Positions 47,640 to 56,340 of a stretch of 64,000 bases of DNA are shown in pieces (the first letter of the stretch is position 1; each line of letters starts with the position of its first letter). The DNA is from Amphritea sp. Lineage in GTDB: Bacteria; Pseudomonadota; Gammaproteobacteria; Pseudomonadales; Balneatricaceae. Below the pieces are notes generated by a model. It did not search any database. It was not told where the DNA came from and saw nothing but the letters and a program-made list of their open reading frames with translations. The position numbers and the translations under genes are program-made. The stretch is from NCBI RefSeq assembly GCF_016744155.1, contig NZ_JADGEW010000021.1, positions 18,105-82,104 on the forward strand, in the 5' to 3' direction.

Positions 47640-49154
47640 ATGTGCGGTATAGTTGGCATCGTAGCCAAATCTAATGTAAATCAGACTATTTTTGATGCAT
47701 TGACAGTGCTACAGCACCGAGGCCAGGATGCCGCCGGTATGGTGACTTGTGAAGCAGATCGCTTCTTTATGCGTAAGGATAATGGCCTGGTAAACGAGGT
47801 GTTCCGTACCCGTCACATGAAGCGCCTAATGGGCAACATGGGTATTGGTCACGTTCGCTATCCTACGGCGGGCAGTTCTAGTTCGGCAGAAGCCCAGCCT
47901 TTTTATGTGAATGCGCCTTATGGCATCGCCTTGGCTCATAACGGTAATCTAACCAATACAGCGGATCTGCGCGAGCAGATGCGTAAAGAGAACCTGCGGC
48001 ATATCAATACCACTTCAGACTCTGAAGTGCTGTTGAACATCCTGGCTCATGAGCTACAGCAGATCGGTAAGCTGATTCCGACGGCTGATGATATTCTTAC
48101 CGCGGTTAAAGCCGTTCATAGTCGCTGTAGTGGTGGTTATGCAGTAGTGGCTGTAATTACCGGGTATGGCATTGTCGCGTTTCGTGATCCTCATGGTATT
48201 CGTCCGCTTGTTTATGGTCAGAAGGAAACCTCTGACGGATTCGAATACATGGTGGCATCCGAATCAGTCGCTTTGGATATTTCGGGTTTTACCCTGGTGC
48301 GTGATATCGCTCCTGGTGAGGCTATCTTTATCTCTCAGGACGGCGATGTGCAAACTATGCAGTGCGCTGAGTCCTCTGAATTGCATCCATGCCTGTTTGA
48401 ATACGTCTACCTGTCTCGTCCAGATTCGATTATTGACGAAATTAACGTCTATAAATCCCGTATGCGTATGGGGGTGAAGCTGGCCGAGAAGGTTGTTCGT
48501 GAGCGTCCGGATCATGATATCGATGTCATCATTCCGATTCCTGATACCAGCCGCACCTCAGCGTTAGAGATGGCTCACCATCTGGGCGTTAAGTTTCGTG
48601 AAGGTTTTATTAAAAATCGCTATATCGGCCGTACCTTTATCATGCCGGGTCAGACTCAGCGGGCTAAATCTGTTCGCCGTAAACTCAACCCAATTGAACT
48701 TGAGTTCAAAGATCGCGTTGTAATGCTGGTTGATGACTCTATTGTTCGGGGTACTACCTCTAAGCAGATTGTTCAGATGGCTCGTGAGATGGGTGCGAAG
48801 AAAGTCTATTTTGCATCTGCAGCGCCAGCGGTTCGCTATCCCAATGTATACGGCATCGACATGCCATCGGTTAAAGAGCTGATTGCGCATGGTCGTACCG
48901 ATGACGAAGTGGGTGAAGAGATCGGGGCTGACTGGATGTTGTATCAAGACCTTGATGATCTGAAAGATTGCCTGTTGGCAGGTAATAGCTCCCTTAAAGG
49001 TTTTGATGCATCTGTGTTTGATGGCCAGTATATCACCGGTGATATTGATGATGCTTATCTTCAGCGCATCGAAGATGAGCGGAATGATAATGCTAAAGGC
49101 GGCAGTAAAAAATCGTCTACCAATCAGAATGCTGACCTGCACGCGACGATCTAG
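47640..49154 (+). CDS. purF: Amidophosphoribosyltransferase
   Basis: 504 residues. First committed step of purine synthesis: PRPP plus glutamine to phosphoribosylamine. Catalytic Cys2 directly after the initiator Met (MCGIVGIV), glutamine-binding [16 protein letters not shown] loop [13 protein letters not shown] and [15 protein letters not shown]. The last 30 residues are charged and variable. A GAGGT ribosome site precedes the ATG. Confidence 0.97.
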   Translation: MCGIVGIVAKSNVNQTIFDALTVLQHRGQDAAGMVTCEADRFFMRKDNGLVNEVFRTRHMKRLMGNMGIGHVRYPTAGSSSSAEAQPFYVNAPYGIALAHNGNLTNTADLREQMRKENLRHINTTSDSEVLLNILAHELQQIGKLIPTADDILTAVKAVHSRCSGGYAVVAVITGYGIVAFRDPHGIRPLVYGQKETSDGFEYMVASESVALDISGFTLVRDIAPGEAIFISQDGDVQTMQCAESSELHPCLFEYVYLSRPDSIIDEINVYKSRMRMGVKLAEKVVRERPDHDIDVIIPIPDTSRTSALEMAHHLGVKFREGFIKNRYIGRTFIMPGQTQRAKSVRRKLNPIELEFKDRVVMLVDDSIVRGTTSKQIVQMAREMGAKKVYFASAAPAVRYPNVYGIDMPSVKELIAHGRTDDEVGEEIGADWMLYQDLDDLKDCLLAGNSSLKGFDASVFDGQYITGDIDDAYLQRIEDERNDNAKGGSKKSSTNQNADLHATI

Positions 49155-49185
49155 GCTAAGTAGGTAGTGTTCGTGTTGTAATTAC

Positions 49186-49224
49186 GGAAACTATTTCCGG
49201 GAACTATTTACAGGAACTATGGCA
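49186..49224 (+). repeat. Three imperfect 13-base tandem repeats before metZ
   Basis: GGAAACTATTTCC (49186), GGAACTATTTACA (49200) and GGAACTATGGCA (49213), period about 13. The last copy supplies the purine-rich stretch in front of the metZ ATG. Confidence 0.5.
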
Positions 49225-49225
49225 G

Positions 49226-50443
49226 ATGTCCAAGCCCAATTTTGAACGTCCGGAGCGGATACAGTTTGAGGATGCTGACTATGAATTCAGCACCCTTGCT
49301 ATCCGTGCTGGGCAACATCGGAGTGATGAAGGTGAGCATAACGATGCCATCTTTCCGACCTCCAGTTTTGTCTATTCTACTGCCCGTGAAGCTGCAGCGC
49401 GTTTTGGCGGATCAGAAGAGGGGAATATCTATTCCCGTTTTACCAATCCGACGGTGCAGGCTTTTGAAAGACGTATGGCTGCGCTTGAAGGCGCTGAGCG
49501 TGCTGTAGCAACATCTTCAGGTATGGCTGCCATCCTTAGTACTTGTCTCTCATTGCTGCAGCAGGGCGATCATGTGATCTGTTCACGCAGCGTATTTGGG
49601 TCGATAGTATCGCTTTTTGATAAGTATCTCAGCCGCACCGGTATCAGTGTCACTTATGTGGATCCTACCGATATTAATGCTTGGTCTGCTGCGATAATTC
49701 CAGCGACCCGGATGTTTTTTTTAGAGACGCCGTCTAACCCGTTAGCTGAACTGGGTGATATTGAGGCGGTATCTAAGTTGGCGCATGATGTTGATGCGCT
49801 AGTAGTGGTCGATAACTGCTTCTGTACACCCGCACTGCAACAGCCTTTGAGGCAGGGTGCTGATATCGTCGTTCATTCGGCTACTAAGTATCTGGACGGA
49901 CAGGGACGCTGTGTAGGCGGTGTTGTTGTTGGGCGTGATAAAGAGATGGAAGAGGTCTATGGCTTTATCCGTACCGGTGGGGCTTGTCTGAGTCCGTTTA
50001 ATGCCTGGGTCTTTATGAAAGGCTTGGAAACACTTGATCTGCGCATGAAGGCTCATAGTGCGAGCGCACTGGAAATGGCGCTCTGGCTGAGTCAGCAACC
50101 TGAAATCGATAAAGTCTATTACTCCGGATTAGAAGATCATCCGCAGCACGCTTTGGCTAAGCATCAGCAGCTGGCATTTGGTGGTGTACTTGCTTTCGAA
50201 GTCAGAGGAGATAAAGAGGCTGCATGGCGCTTTATTGATGGGACTAAGATGATTTCTATCACCGCTAATCTGGGTGATGTAAAGAGTACAATTACCCATC
50301 CAGGAACCACTACTCACGGACGTATGAGTGCTGAGGCCAGGGCTGAGGCTGGGATCAAAGATAATCTGATACGCCTTTCAGTTGGGCTGGAGTCGGTTGA
50401 AGATATTAAGCGGGATCTGCAGCTGGGGCTGGCTGCTATCTGA
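49226..50443 (+). CDS. metZ: O-succinylhomoserine sulfhydrylase
   Basis: 405 residues, Cys/Met-metabolism PLP family. Forms homocysteine from O-succinylhomoserine and sulfide. PLP Lys in VVHSATKYLDGQGR; YSRFTNPTVQAFERR, SSGMAAILS and the C-terminal RLSVGLESVEDI fit MetZ. Location after purF is that of MetZ in Pseudomonas, which supports it over MetB or MetY. Ends at a terminator. Confidence 0.92.
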   Translation: MSKPNFERPERIQFEDADYEFSTLAIRAGQHRSDEGEHNDAIFPTSSFVYSTAREAAARFGGSEEGNIYSRFTNPTVQAFERRMAALEGAERAVATSSGMAAILSTCLSLLQQGDHVICSRSVFGSIVSLFDKYLSRTGISVTYVDPTDINAWSAAIIPATRMFFLETPSNPLAELGDIEAVSKLAHDVDALVVVDNCFCTPALQQPLRQGADIVVHSATKYLDGQGRCVGGVVVGRDKEMEEVYGFIRTGGACLSPFNAWVFMKGLETLDLRMKAHSASALEMALWLSQQPEIDKVYYSGLEDHPQHALAKHQQLAFGGVLAFEVRGDKEAAWRFIDGTKMISITANLGDVKSTITHPGTTTHGRMSAEARAEAGIKDNLIRLSVGLESVEDIKRDLQLGLAAI

Positions 50444-50461
50444 AGTATTATGCTCTAAAGC

Positions 50462-50495
50462 GCCCGCCTGATGTAGATCGGTGCGGGTTTTTTGT
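50462..50495 (+). terminator. Terminator after metZ
   Basis: CCCGC (50463-50467) with GCGGG (50483-50487), partial inner pairing, then TTTTTTGTTTT. Confidence 0.72.
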
Positions 50496-50555
50496 TTTAT
50501 ATATCAATATGATAATGGGTTATTGTAATCTGTTTTCTAGCATCAGGATGCGAAC

Positions 50556-51506
50556 GTGAAGATAGTGCTGGCGCCGATGGAAGGTGTTGTTGATGCCCCG
50601 ATGCGGGAGATGCTAACCCGGGTCGGTGGAATAGATCAGTGCGTCACGGAGTTCGTTCGGGTCTCTGAACGGGTGTTGCCTGCTAAAGTGTTTCGTAAAA
50701 TCTGTCCTGAGCTTTTCAATGATAGTCGTACCAGCTCGGGTACTCCGGTGGTATTGCAGCTGCTGGGGAGTGATCCCCAAATTCTGGCTGGAAATGCACG
50801 TAAAGCAGTGAGTATCGGGGCTAATGGCATCGACCTAAATTTCGGCTGTCCGGCCAAGACTGTCAACAAAAGCAAAGGTGGGGCTATTCTCCTAAATGAA
50901 CCTGAGCTGGTGCACAAGATCGTTTGGTGGGTGCGTCAGGCGGTGCCGGATCATATCCCGGTGACGGCCAAGATGCGCTTAGGTTACAGTGATAAATCCC
51001 TTGCACTTGAAAATGCATCAGCCATTGCTGACGCCGGGGCTAGTGGTCTTACGGTTCATGCCAGAACGAAAGAGGAGGGTTACCGCCCACCGGCACATTG
51101 GGAGTGGATTTCAAGGATAAGAGAGCATCTGTCTATTCCGGTTACAGCGAACGGTGAGGTATGGAGCTGGCAGGATTATCAGCGTTGTCGTGAGGTTAGT
51201 GGTTGTGATGATGTAATGATTGGTCGCGGACTGGTGGCTGCGCCAGATTTGGGTTTGCGTATCAAAGCCTTGCAGCGGGGCGACGATCCTGATCACCTGA
51301 GCTGGGATGAGATGCTGGTACTACTGCAGCAGTTTATGGATATGGTTGAGCTGCAGCTGGCACCCAAGTTTGTGCATGGGCGGATCAAGCAGTGGCTGAA
51401 GATGATGTCCCGTGAGTACCCTCAAGCGATGCCGATGCTGCAGGAGATGAGATCGTTGACTCAAGTAGTAGAGGTTAGGCAGTTCCTACACCAATATTCT
51501 GAATAG
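50556..51506 (+). CDS. dusC: tRNA-dihydrouridine(16) synthase DusC
   Basis: 316 residues, GTG start with AGGA upstream. FMN-dependent reduction of U16 in tRNA. VLAPMEGVVDAPMRE start, catalytic Cys in DLNFGCPAKTVNKSKGGA, FMN phosphate region VTANGEVWSW and GCDDVMIGRGL. The C-terminal helical domain (QQFMDMVELQLAPKFVHGRIKQW) fits DusC. Converges on amrS, 12 bases away. Confidence 0.93.
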   Translation: MKIVLAPMEGVVDAPMREMLTRVGGIDQCVTEFVRVSERVLPAKVFRKICPELFNDSRTSSGTPVVLQLLGSDPQILAGNARKAVSIGANGIDLNFGCPAKTVNKSKGGAILLNEPELVHKIVWWVRQAVPDHIPVTAKMRLGYSDKSLALENASAIADAGASGLTVHARTKEEGYRPPAHWEWISRIREHLSIPVTANGEVWSWQDYQRCREVSGCDDVMIGRGLVAAPDLGLRIKALQRGDDPDHLSWDEMLVLLQQFMDMVELQLAPKFVHGRIKQWLKMMSREYPQAMPMLQEMRSLTQVVEVRQFLHQYSE

Positions 51507-51518
51507 TTATCAGCTGCT

Positions 51519-52598
51519 TCAGCTAAAGCGTATCGGCTGACGCTGCGCACCCCAGTTACCCGGAAGGGCTTCAAATTTCCCTGCCAGTGGCGTTTTACAG
51601 GCGCAGCAGCAGCCCTCCTCATCCACATTCCAAAGTCCCAGTTGATATTGAGACCGTTCAATTAATAACTGATCGCATTGACTACAATAGGTTGAGCCGC
51701 TGTCGATGGCCGCTACATTACCGGTATAGACATGTTTAAGGCCACTGTCTAATGCTATTCTGCGGGCGCGCTCCAGGGTTTCCAGGGGCGTGCGAGGGTA
51801 CTCGAGCATTTTATAATCTGGATGAAATGCGGTGAAATGCAAGGGGATATATACGCCTAGATTATCCCTGATCCAGTCACACATCGCCTGAAGCTCATTA
51901 GGATCATCATTTTCACCGGGAATTATCAGGTTGGTAATCTCTACCCAGCAACGGGTTTCATGAACTAGATAGGTCAGCGTATCTAGTACATTTTGCAGGT
52001 GCCCACCGCAAAACTTGCGGTAAAACTGTTCACTGAATCCTTTTAGATCAATATTAGCCGCATCCATATGACTGAAAAACGCTATCCTTGGCTCAGGCAT
52101 TACAAAGCCTGCTGATACAGCCACTGATTTAATATTTCGCTCCTTACACACCTGTGCTACATCGATGGCGTACTCCATAAAGATGATTGGGTCGTTATAG
52201 GTGTAGGCAATAGATCGGCAACGGGTATTAACACAGGCGTCGGCAAGTATTTCTGGAGAAGCATGACTGGCCAGAGTATCCATCTGTCTTGATTTGCTCA
52301 TATCCCAGTTCTGGCAGAACTTGCAGCTGAGATTGCAACCAGCTGTACCAAAGGAGAGCACCGGTGTGCCGGGCAAGAAGTGATTCAATGGTTTCTTTTC
52401 AATGGGGTCTATACAGAAACCACTGGAGCGCCCGTAACTATAGAGCACGACCTTCCCAGCTTCATTACCTCGTACATAGCATAGACCGCGCTGGCCCTCT
52501 TTTAGTTTGCATTGGTGGGGGCAAATATCGCACTGCACACGCCCTTCTTCGACAGGGTGCCAGTAACTAGTTGGGTGTTGCGGCTTCAAGATTGTCAT
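51519..52598 (-). CDS. amrS: AmmeMemoRadiSam system radical SAM enzyme AmrS
   Basis: 359 residues from ATG 52598; a longer in-frame start at 52694 would run into the divergent amrB gene. Radical SAM cluster C88-x3-C92-x2-C95 in AGCNLSCKFCQNW. The N-terminus has four extra cysteines (C23, C26, C30, C40: CDICPHQC, GLC), and the C-terminal 60 residues hold another Cys-rich zinc-ribbon-like region (YCSQC, CCCACK). This is the AmrS architecture, related to the PflA-activase-like branch. Reaction unknown. It faces amrB across a 64-base gap that must contain both promoters; in many bacteria and archaea these three families occur together. Confidence 0.92.
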   Translation of the reverse strand: MTILKPQHPTSYWHPVEEGRVQCDICPHQCKLKEGQRGLCYVRGNEAGKVVLYSYGRSSGFCIDPIEKKPLNHFLPGTPVLSFGTAGCNLSCKFCQNWDMSKSRQMDTLASHASPEILADACVNTRCRSIAYTYNDPIIFMEYAIDVAQVCKERNIKSVAVSAGFVMPEPRIAFFSHMDAANIDLKGFSEQFYRKFCGGHLQNVLDTLTYLVHETRCWVEITNLIIPGENDDPNELQAMCDWIRDNLGVYIPLHFTAFHPDYKMLEYPRTPLETLERARRIALDSGLKHVYTGNVAAIDSGSTYCSQCDQLLIERSQYQLGLWNVDEEGCCCACKTPLAGKFEALPGNWGAQRQPIRFS

Positions 52599-52662
52599 AG
52601 GGCTTAACGTCCGGCTCAGGACTATACTCAGTGTATTGCTGTCTTTTATAGGATCAGTGTAT

Positions 52663-53442
52663 ATGAGAATTAAGCAGTCTGCCGTGGCAGGCATGTTTTA
52701 CCCGGAAAACCCTGATGAGCTTGCTGTTATGGTGAGCCAGCTACTGGTTGATAATCCGCAGCAAGGCTGCATGCCCGTCGCTATCATGGTGCCCCATGCT
52801 GGCTTGGTTTATTCGGGGGGCGTTGCTGCCAGCGCTTATAACCGCATTAGGCCTTATCTACCAATGATATCCCGTATCGTTTTACTCGGTCCTGCTCATC
52901 GAGTCCCTTTGCTGGGTATGGCGGTGATGAGTGCTGACCTGTGGCGAACACCGCTCGGGCAGCTTAGATTGGACCGTGATCTGAATACTGCACTCACCGA
53001 TGAAACCCTGGTGGTGGTGAACGATGTTGCTCATGCCCGTGAGCACTGCCTGGAGGTTCAACTGCCTTTTCTGCAGTTACTTGATGGTGGGTATGCGGTT
53101 TTGCCTATTCTGGTAGGGCAGACTCCGGTTGAAGAAGTTGCTGCGCTGATAGGCAGAGTGCTGCGCGAGCCTGGTACGCTGATATTAATTAGCAGCGATC
53201 TGAGTCATTTTCATCAATATGATGAAGCTAGTCGTATTGATCAGGCAACTCTCCAGCAGATTAATCAGCTCAAGCCTGTAATTAAGCCGCAGCAAGCCTG
53301 TGGTTGTTATGCCCTTAATGGCTGGCTGGCCTATGCAGCTGAACAGGGGCTTCAGGCGGAGTTTCTTAGCTATTGTAATTCTGGGGACACAGCCGGTGAT
53401 TCTAATAGAGTAGTGGGGTACTCATCCTATGCCTTCTATTGA
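52663..53442 (+). CDS. amrB: AmmeMemoRadiSam system protein AmrB (MEMO1 family)
   Basis: 259 residues from ATG 52663 (AGGAT upstream; an earlier in-frame start at 52636 lacks a site). MEMO fold related to class III extradiol dioxygenases. Conserved metal/active-site positions: H45 in MVPHAGLVYSGG, H79 in LLGPAHRVP, EHCLEVQLPF (about 127-136), SSDLSHF (about 177-183) and CGCYA (213-217). Human MEMO1 is a copper/iron-binding homologue; the bacterial role is not established. Overlaps amrA by 14 bases. Confidence 0.93.
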   Translation: MRIKQSAVAGMFYPENPDELAVMVSQLLVDNPQQGCMPVAIMVPHAGLVYSGGVAASAYNRIRPYLPMISRIVLLGPAHRVPLLGMAVMSADLWRTPLGQLRLDRDLNTALTDETLVVVNDVAHAREHCLEVQLPFLQLLDGGYAVLPILVGQTPVEEVAALIGRVLREPGTLILISSDLSHFHQYDEASRIDQATLQQINQLKPVIKPQQACGCYALNGWLAYAAEQGLQAEFLSYCNSGDTAGDSNRVVGYSSYAFY

Positions 53443-54013
53443 GTGTTATAGCGCAGAAGAGCAGGAGATGTTGCTGACCCTTGCGCGGGGTACGGTCGCC
53501 CGTGGAGTGGCAGGTAAAGAGCCTGAGCTTTCTATTGAGTTTCGAATTCCTGCGGCGCTCGAAAAACCACGAGCCTGCTTTGTAACGCTAAAGGTTGATG
53601 GGCAGCTAAGAGGCTGTATTGGTAATCTTGATGTAAACAGCTCGCTTGTTGAGGCGGTATTACGTAATAGCTACCTGGCAGCTTTTCGTGATCAGCGATT
53701 TCAACCGGTTAGTGAGTCTGAATTAGAGAGTATTGAATATGAGATTTCAGTACTGACACCGATGGCGCCGTTAACGGTCAGTAGTGAAACGGATCTTATT
53801 GCCAAGCTAAGGCCGGGTGTCGATGGGCTGGTATTTGAAGCGGACGGCCATCGATCAACCTTTCTTCCTTCTGTCTGGGAACAGCTGAATAAACCTGAGC
53901 AGTTTCTCAGTCAGTTACGCCTGAAGGCTGGGCTTGCGGCAGACTACTGGAGTAGTGGTGTCCAGTGCTGGACTTATCAAGCGATTAAAATAGGAGAAGT
54001 AGATAGTGATTAG
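53429..54013 (+). CDS. amrA: AmmeMemoRadiSam system protein AmrA (AMMECR1 domain)
   Basis: 194 residues. AMMECR1 domain with its invariant LRGCIG motif (60-65), RDQRFQPVSESEL, and the YEISVLTPMAPL and LPSVWEQL stretches. The conserved Cys/Arg pocket suggests an enzyme or nucleotide-binding protein, but none is proven. Starts within the end of amrB and its stop lies past the GTG of the macrodomain gene, so amrB-amrA-macro are translationally coupled. Confidence 0.93.
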   Translation: MPSIECYSAEEQEMLLTLARGTVARGVAGKEPELSIEFRIPAALEKPRACFVTLKVDGQLRGCIGNLDVNSSLVEAVLRNSYLAAFRDQRFQPVSESELESIEYEISVLTPMAPLTVSSETDLIAKLRPGVDGLVFEADGHRSTFLPSVWEQLNKPEQFLSQLRLKAGLAADYWSSGVQCWTYQAIKIGEVDSD

Positions 54014-54515
54014 GGTTGAGGTTGGCGATATCACTGCTTTGAGAGTAGATGCTATTGTCAATGCTGCTAACAGCTCGCTGTTGGGCGGTGGAGGTGTTGA
54101 TGGTGCTATTCATCGGGCAGCTGGGCCGGAATTATTGGTGGAGTGTCGTAGTATTGAAGGTTGTCCGACCGGAGAGGTGCGCATTACACAAGGCTATGAT
54201 CTGTCTGCAGACTTTATAATTCATACGGTAGGGCCTATCTGGCAGGGCGGTGGTCGTGATGAAGCCCGGTTGCTGAAATCCTGTTATCTCGAATCTTTAA
54301 AGCTGTGCCTGGATAGAGGTATTCAAAGAATCGCTTTTCCGGCCATTAGCTGTGGTATTTACGGCTACCCTAAACAAGAGGCGGTGGGCATAGCGGTTAA
54401 AACCATATCGGAGTTGTACGTAAGTTATAGGTTGAATGAGGTGATATTCTGCTGTTTTGATGAGTCGATGGCTAAGCTTTATCGGGACCGAATAGAGAAG
54501 CAGCGACTAGGTTGA
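54006..54515 (+). CDS. Macrodomain protein, O-acetyl-ADP-ribose deacetylase-like (YmdB/MacroD type)
   Basis: 169 residues, GTG start, overlapping amrA by eight bases. One macrodomain filling the protein: IVNAANSSLLGGGGVDGAIHRAAG (binding loop and catalytic Asn/Asp, cited in part) and FPAISCGIYGYPKQEA (phosphate loop). MacroD-type domains hydrolyse ADP-ribosyl-acidic residues and O-acetyl-ADP-ribose. Its tight coupling to amrBA suggests that the Amr system meets an ADP-ribose-type metabolite; this is inference. Confidence 0.9.
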   Translation: MIRVEVGDITALRVDAIVNAANSSLLGGGGVDGAIHRAAGPELLVECRSIEGCPTGEVRITQGYDLSADFIIHTVGPIWQGGGRDEARLLKSCYLESLKLCLDRGIQRIAFPAISCGIYGYPKQEAVGIAVKTISELYVSYRLNEVIFCCFDESMAKLYRDRIEKQRLG

Positions 54516-54568
54516 TAAGTTAAGTAGGGAGCAGATAACCTCCTTTGATTCACTTTTTTATAGACCAA

Positions 54569-54600
54569 AAAGCCTTTCAAGAGAAAGGCTTTAATTTTTT
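54569..54600. terminator. Terminator after the macrodomain gene, likely bidirectional
   Basis: AAAGCCTTTC-AAGA-GAAAGGCTTT, a perfect 10-bp stem (54569-54592), then TAATTTTTT; AAAA on the left gives a U-run for the convergent DUF2185 gene. Confidence 0.85.
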
Positions 54601-54615
54601 CTGATCTGATTTTGA

Positions 54616-55023
54616 TTAATGCTTGAAATCGTCGACATCATTAGTGATATCAACATCTACCTGATCGGCTGGAATTTTAAAGTCATAAACGCGTTCCCAT
54701 CCTTCTGATTCCGGGGTGCGCTCCCAAACCGTTCCCGCGTTATATTCGACCAGCTCTGTGAGTGAAGGGTCGAGTCCGGTCATTTTTGACACATCAACAG
54801 GTAATAGGTTGGTCACTTCATCTTCAAGAAACTCTGGAGTTTCATAGCCGGTAAACATTCGCCATCCGGTATCATTCAGATGAGCAGGGACGGTTTTGTA
54901 CATGAAACGTACCGGTAGTTTTTCCTCAAACACCAGTTTAGAGACAAGTGCCAAAAAACCATTTTTGGTCTGGGCGGTTTCATCATCTTTACTTAAAGGC
55001 TTATCGATATCTTCGATACTCAT
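54616..55023 (-). CDS. DUF2185 (Imm33-like) protein
   Basis: 135 residues from ATG 55023 (GGAG upstream); a longer in-frame start at 55059 lacks support. LALVSKLVFEEKLPVRFMYK, DTGWRMFTGYET and the acidic tail DVDITNDVDDFKH fit the DUF2185/immunity protein 33 family. Members often appear as immunity proteins or stand alone. No toxin gene is adjacent here, so no immunity role is claimed. Single-gene unit between convergent terminator and the hpa cluster. Confidence 0.75.
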   Translation of the reverse strand: MSIEDIDKPLSKDDETAQTKNGFLALVSKLVFEEKLPVRFMYKTVPAHLNDTGWRMFTGYETPEFLEDEVTNLLPVDVSKMTGLDPSLTELVEYNAGTVWERTPESEGWERVYDFKIPADQVDVDITNDVDDFKH

Positions 55024-55127
55024 AACAGCTCCGGCCTGGTGGTATTTAAAGGCGGCCATTTTACGCTGTTTTGCTGAGGAAGTTTAGAGTTAACCGCTGA
55101 TCGTTAACAGATAAGGGAGGGTTAGGT

Positions 55128-55163
55128 GAAAAAAAACTGCCAGCGGATGATCCACTGGCAGTT
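55128..55163 (-). terminator. Terminator of the hpa reductase gene (reverse strand)
   Basis: On the reverse strand ACTGCCAG...CTGGCAGT (55155-55162 with 55136-55143) with inner GGA/TCC pairing, followed by TTTTTTTT. Twenty bases after the reductase stop. Confidence 0.85.
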
Positions 55164-55182
55164 GCTTGCATTAAAGCATTAT

Positions 55183-56127
55183 CTAGCCAAGCTTTTCAAT
55201 CAGGGTTTTTAGGTTGGCTTTCAGGTGCTCGGCCTGATCTGCTGGCATCTGAGCAAGCAGGGCGGCTTCTTCTTTAATAGCCAATGCCTGCATCTTGGTA
55301 GCTGTTTCAGTTCCTTGAGCGGTTAGCTTCAGGGTCTCATTGTCGATAAATTCAACCAGGCCTTTTTCTACCATCCAGTCGGCAGATTGTCTCAGGGCTA
55401 CTTCGGGTTGCATTACAATCTCGGTTAGGTCGCTTATTTTTGATTCAGTACAGCTGATCATTCTGGCCATAATGCGCCATTCTTCCGGATTGATGCCGCA
55501 TTCCTGCTTCAATTTTGGATAAAGATCGGCGCTAAAGCTCTGGTAAGCTCCACGCAGGAGATAGAGTAGGTAGTCGCCTACAAAGTTGTCCTCTGCTGCG
55601 GTCTTTTCACATGGACTTGAAGCCTTAACCATTTCTGGATGTTGTGCGGAGACGGCATAGCTACCCCGGGCAAAAACCAGTGGTTCTACACTGTCGTTGT
55701 AGCGGTAGTTAATCACTTCGCCTACTAAAATCAGATGGTCGCCACCGTCATAAGTAGCCCAGGTTTTACATTCAAACTGTGCAGCATACTCATCCAGAAT
55801 TGGGGAACCACCCAGTCCAGCTGAATACGCAGCGTTGGCAAATTTGTCTTCGCCGCGGCTGGCAAAGTTGTTAGAGGTGGAAACCTGATCTTTGCCTAAA
55901 ACATTAACTGCAAAGTTCTCTGCGTTCTCAAATGCTGACAGACTGTGAGCGCCCTTATCTATGCTCCATAGCACCAGGATTGGATCCATTGACACAGAGT
56001 TAAAGCTACTGGCTGTTACACCAACAGGGTTGCCTTCAGCGTCCAGAGTGGTAATAACAGTTACACCAGTAGGGAACTGAGATAACGCACGGCGGAAATC
56101 TTTAGGGTCAAATGCTGTCTGAGACAT
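55183..56127 (-). CDS. 4-hydroxyphenylacetate 3-monooxygenase reductase component with C-terminal MarR-like domain (C1 type)
   Basis: 314 residues from ATG 56127 (AAGGTG upstream). Residues 1-165: flavin reductase fold (FRRALSQFPTGVTVITTL, VGVTASSFNSVSMDPILVLWSI, GRV-like loop LILVGEVINYRY) that supplies reduced FMN from NADH. Residues about 195-314: winged-helix MarR-like domain (WRIMARMISCTESKISDLTE, ALRQSADWMVEKGLVEFI). This fusion matches the Acinetobacter C1 reductase, where the MarR-like part is autoinhibitory and 4-hydroxyphenylacetate relieves it; the same control is inferred here. Divergent arrangement with hpaA and the oxygenase. Confidence 0.88.
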   Translation of the reverse strand: MSQTAFDPKDFRRALSQFPTGVTVITTLDAEGNPVGVTASSFNSVSMDPILVLWSIDKGAHSLSAFENAENFAVNVLGKDQVSTSNNFASRGEDKFANAAYSAGLGGSPILDEYAAQFECKTWATYDGGDHLILVGEVINYRYNDSVEPLVFARGSYAVSAQHPEMVKASSPCEKTAAEDNFVGDYLLYLLRGAYQSFSADLYPKLKQECGINPEEWRIMARMISCTESKISDLTEIVMQPEVALRQSADWMVEKGLVEFIDNETLKLTAQGTETATKMQALAIKEEAALLAQMPADQAEHLKANLKTLIEKLG

Positions 56128-56197
56128 GGAGGTCACCTTTTATTAATAGGAGTCGCTTTGATTATTATGTTTCTGTCTGCGCCAAGCTACGAGAAAC

Positions 56198-56243
56198 TTC
56201 ATATGTTAACTAATTATAGATTCAATGCTGACAGTTAACATAT
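56198..56243. promoter_or_regulatory. Inverted ATATGTTAACT pair upstream of the hpa reductase
   Basis: ATATGTTAACT at 56201-56211 and its reverse complement AGTTAACATAT at 56233-56243, centres 32 bases apart, 70 to 115 bases upstream of the reductase start. The first copy extends to TTCATATGTTAACTA (56198-56212), identical to 57480-57494 upstream of the oxygenase. A probable operator for a regulator of the cluster. Confidence 0.55.
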
Positions 56244-56340
56244 ATTTTTCACTGCTTTAATTGTACTTTTCATAGTTTAAACCATTATATAAAACTAGCA
56301 ATAAAGCGGGCTAATGATTTTAAGTTGTTATTTATAAAGG

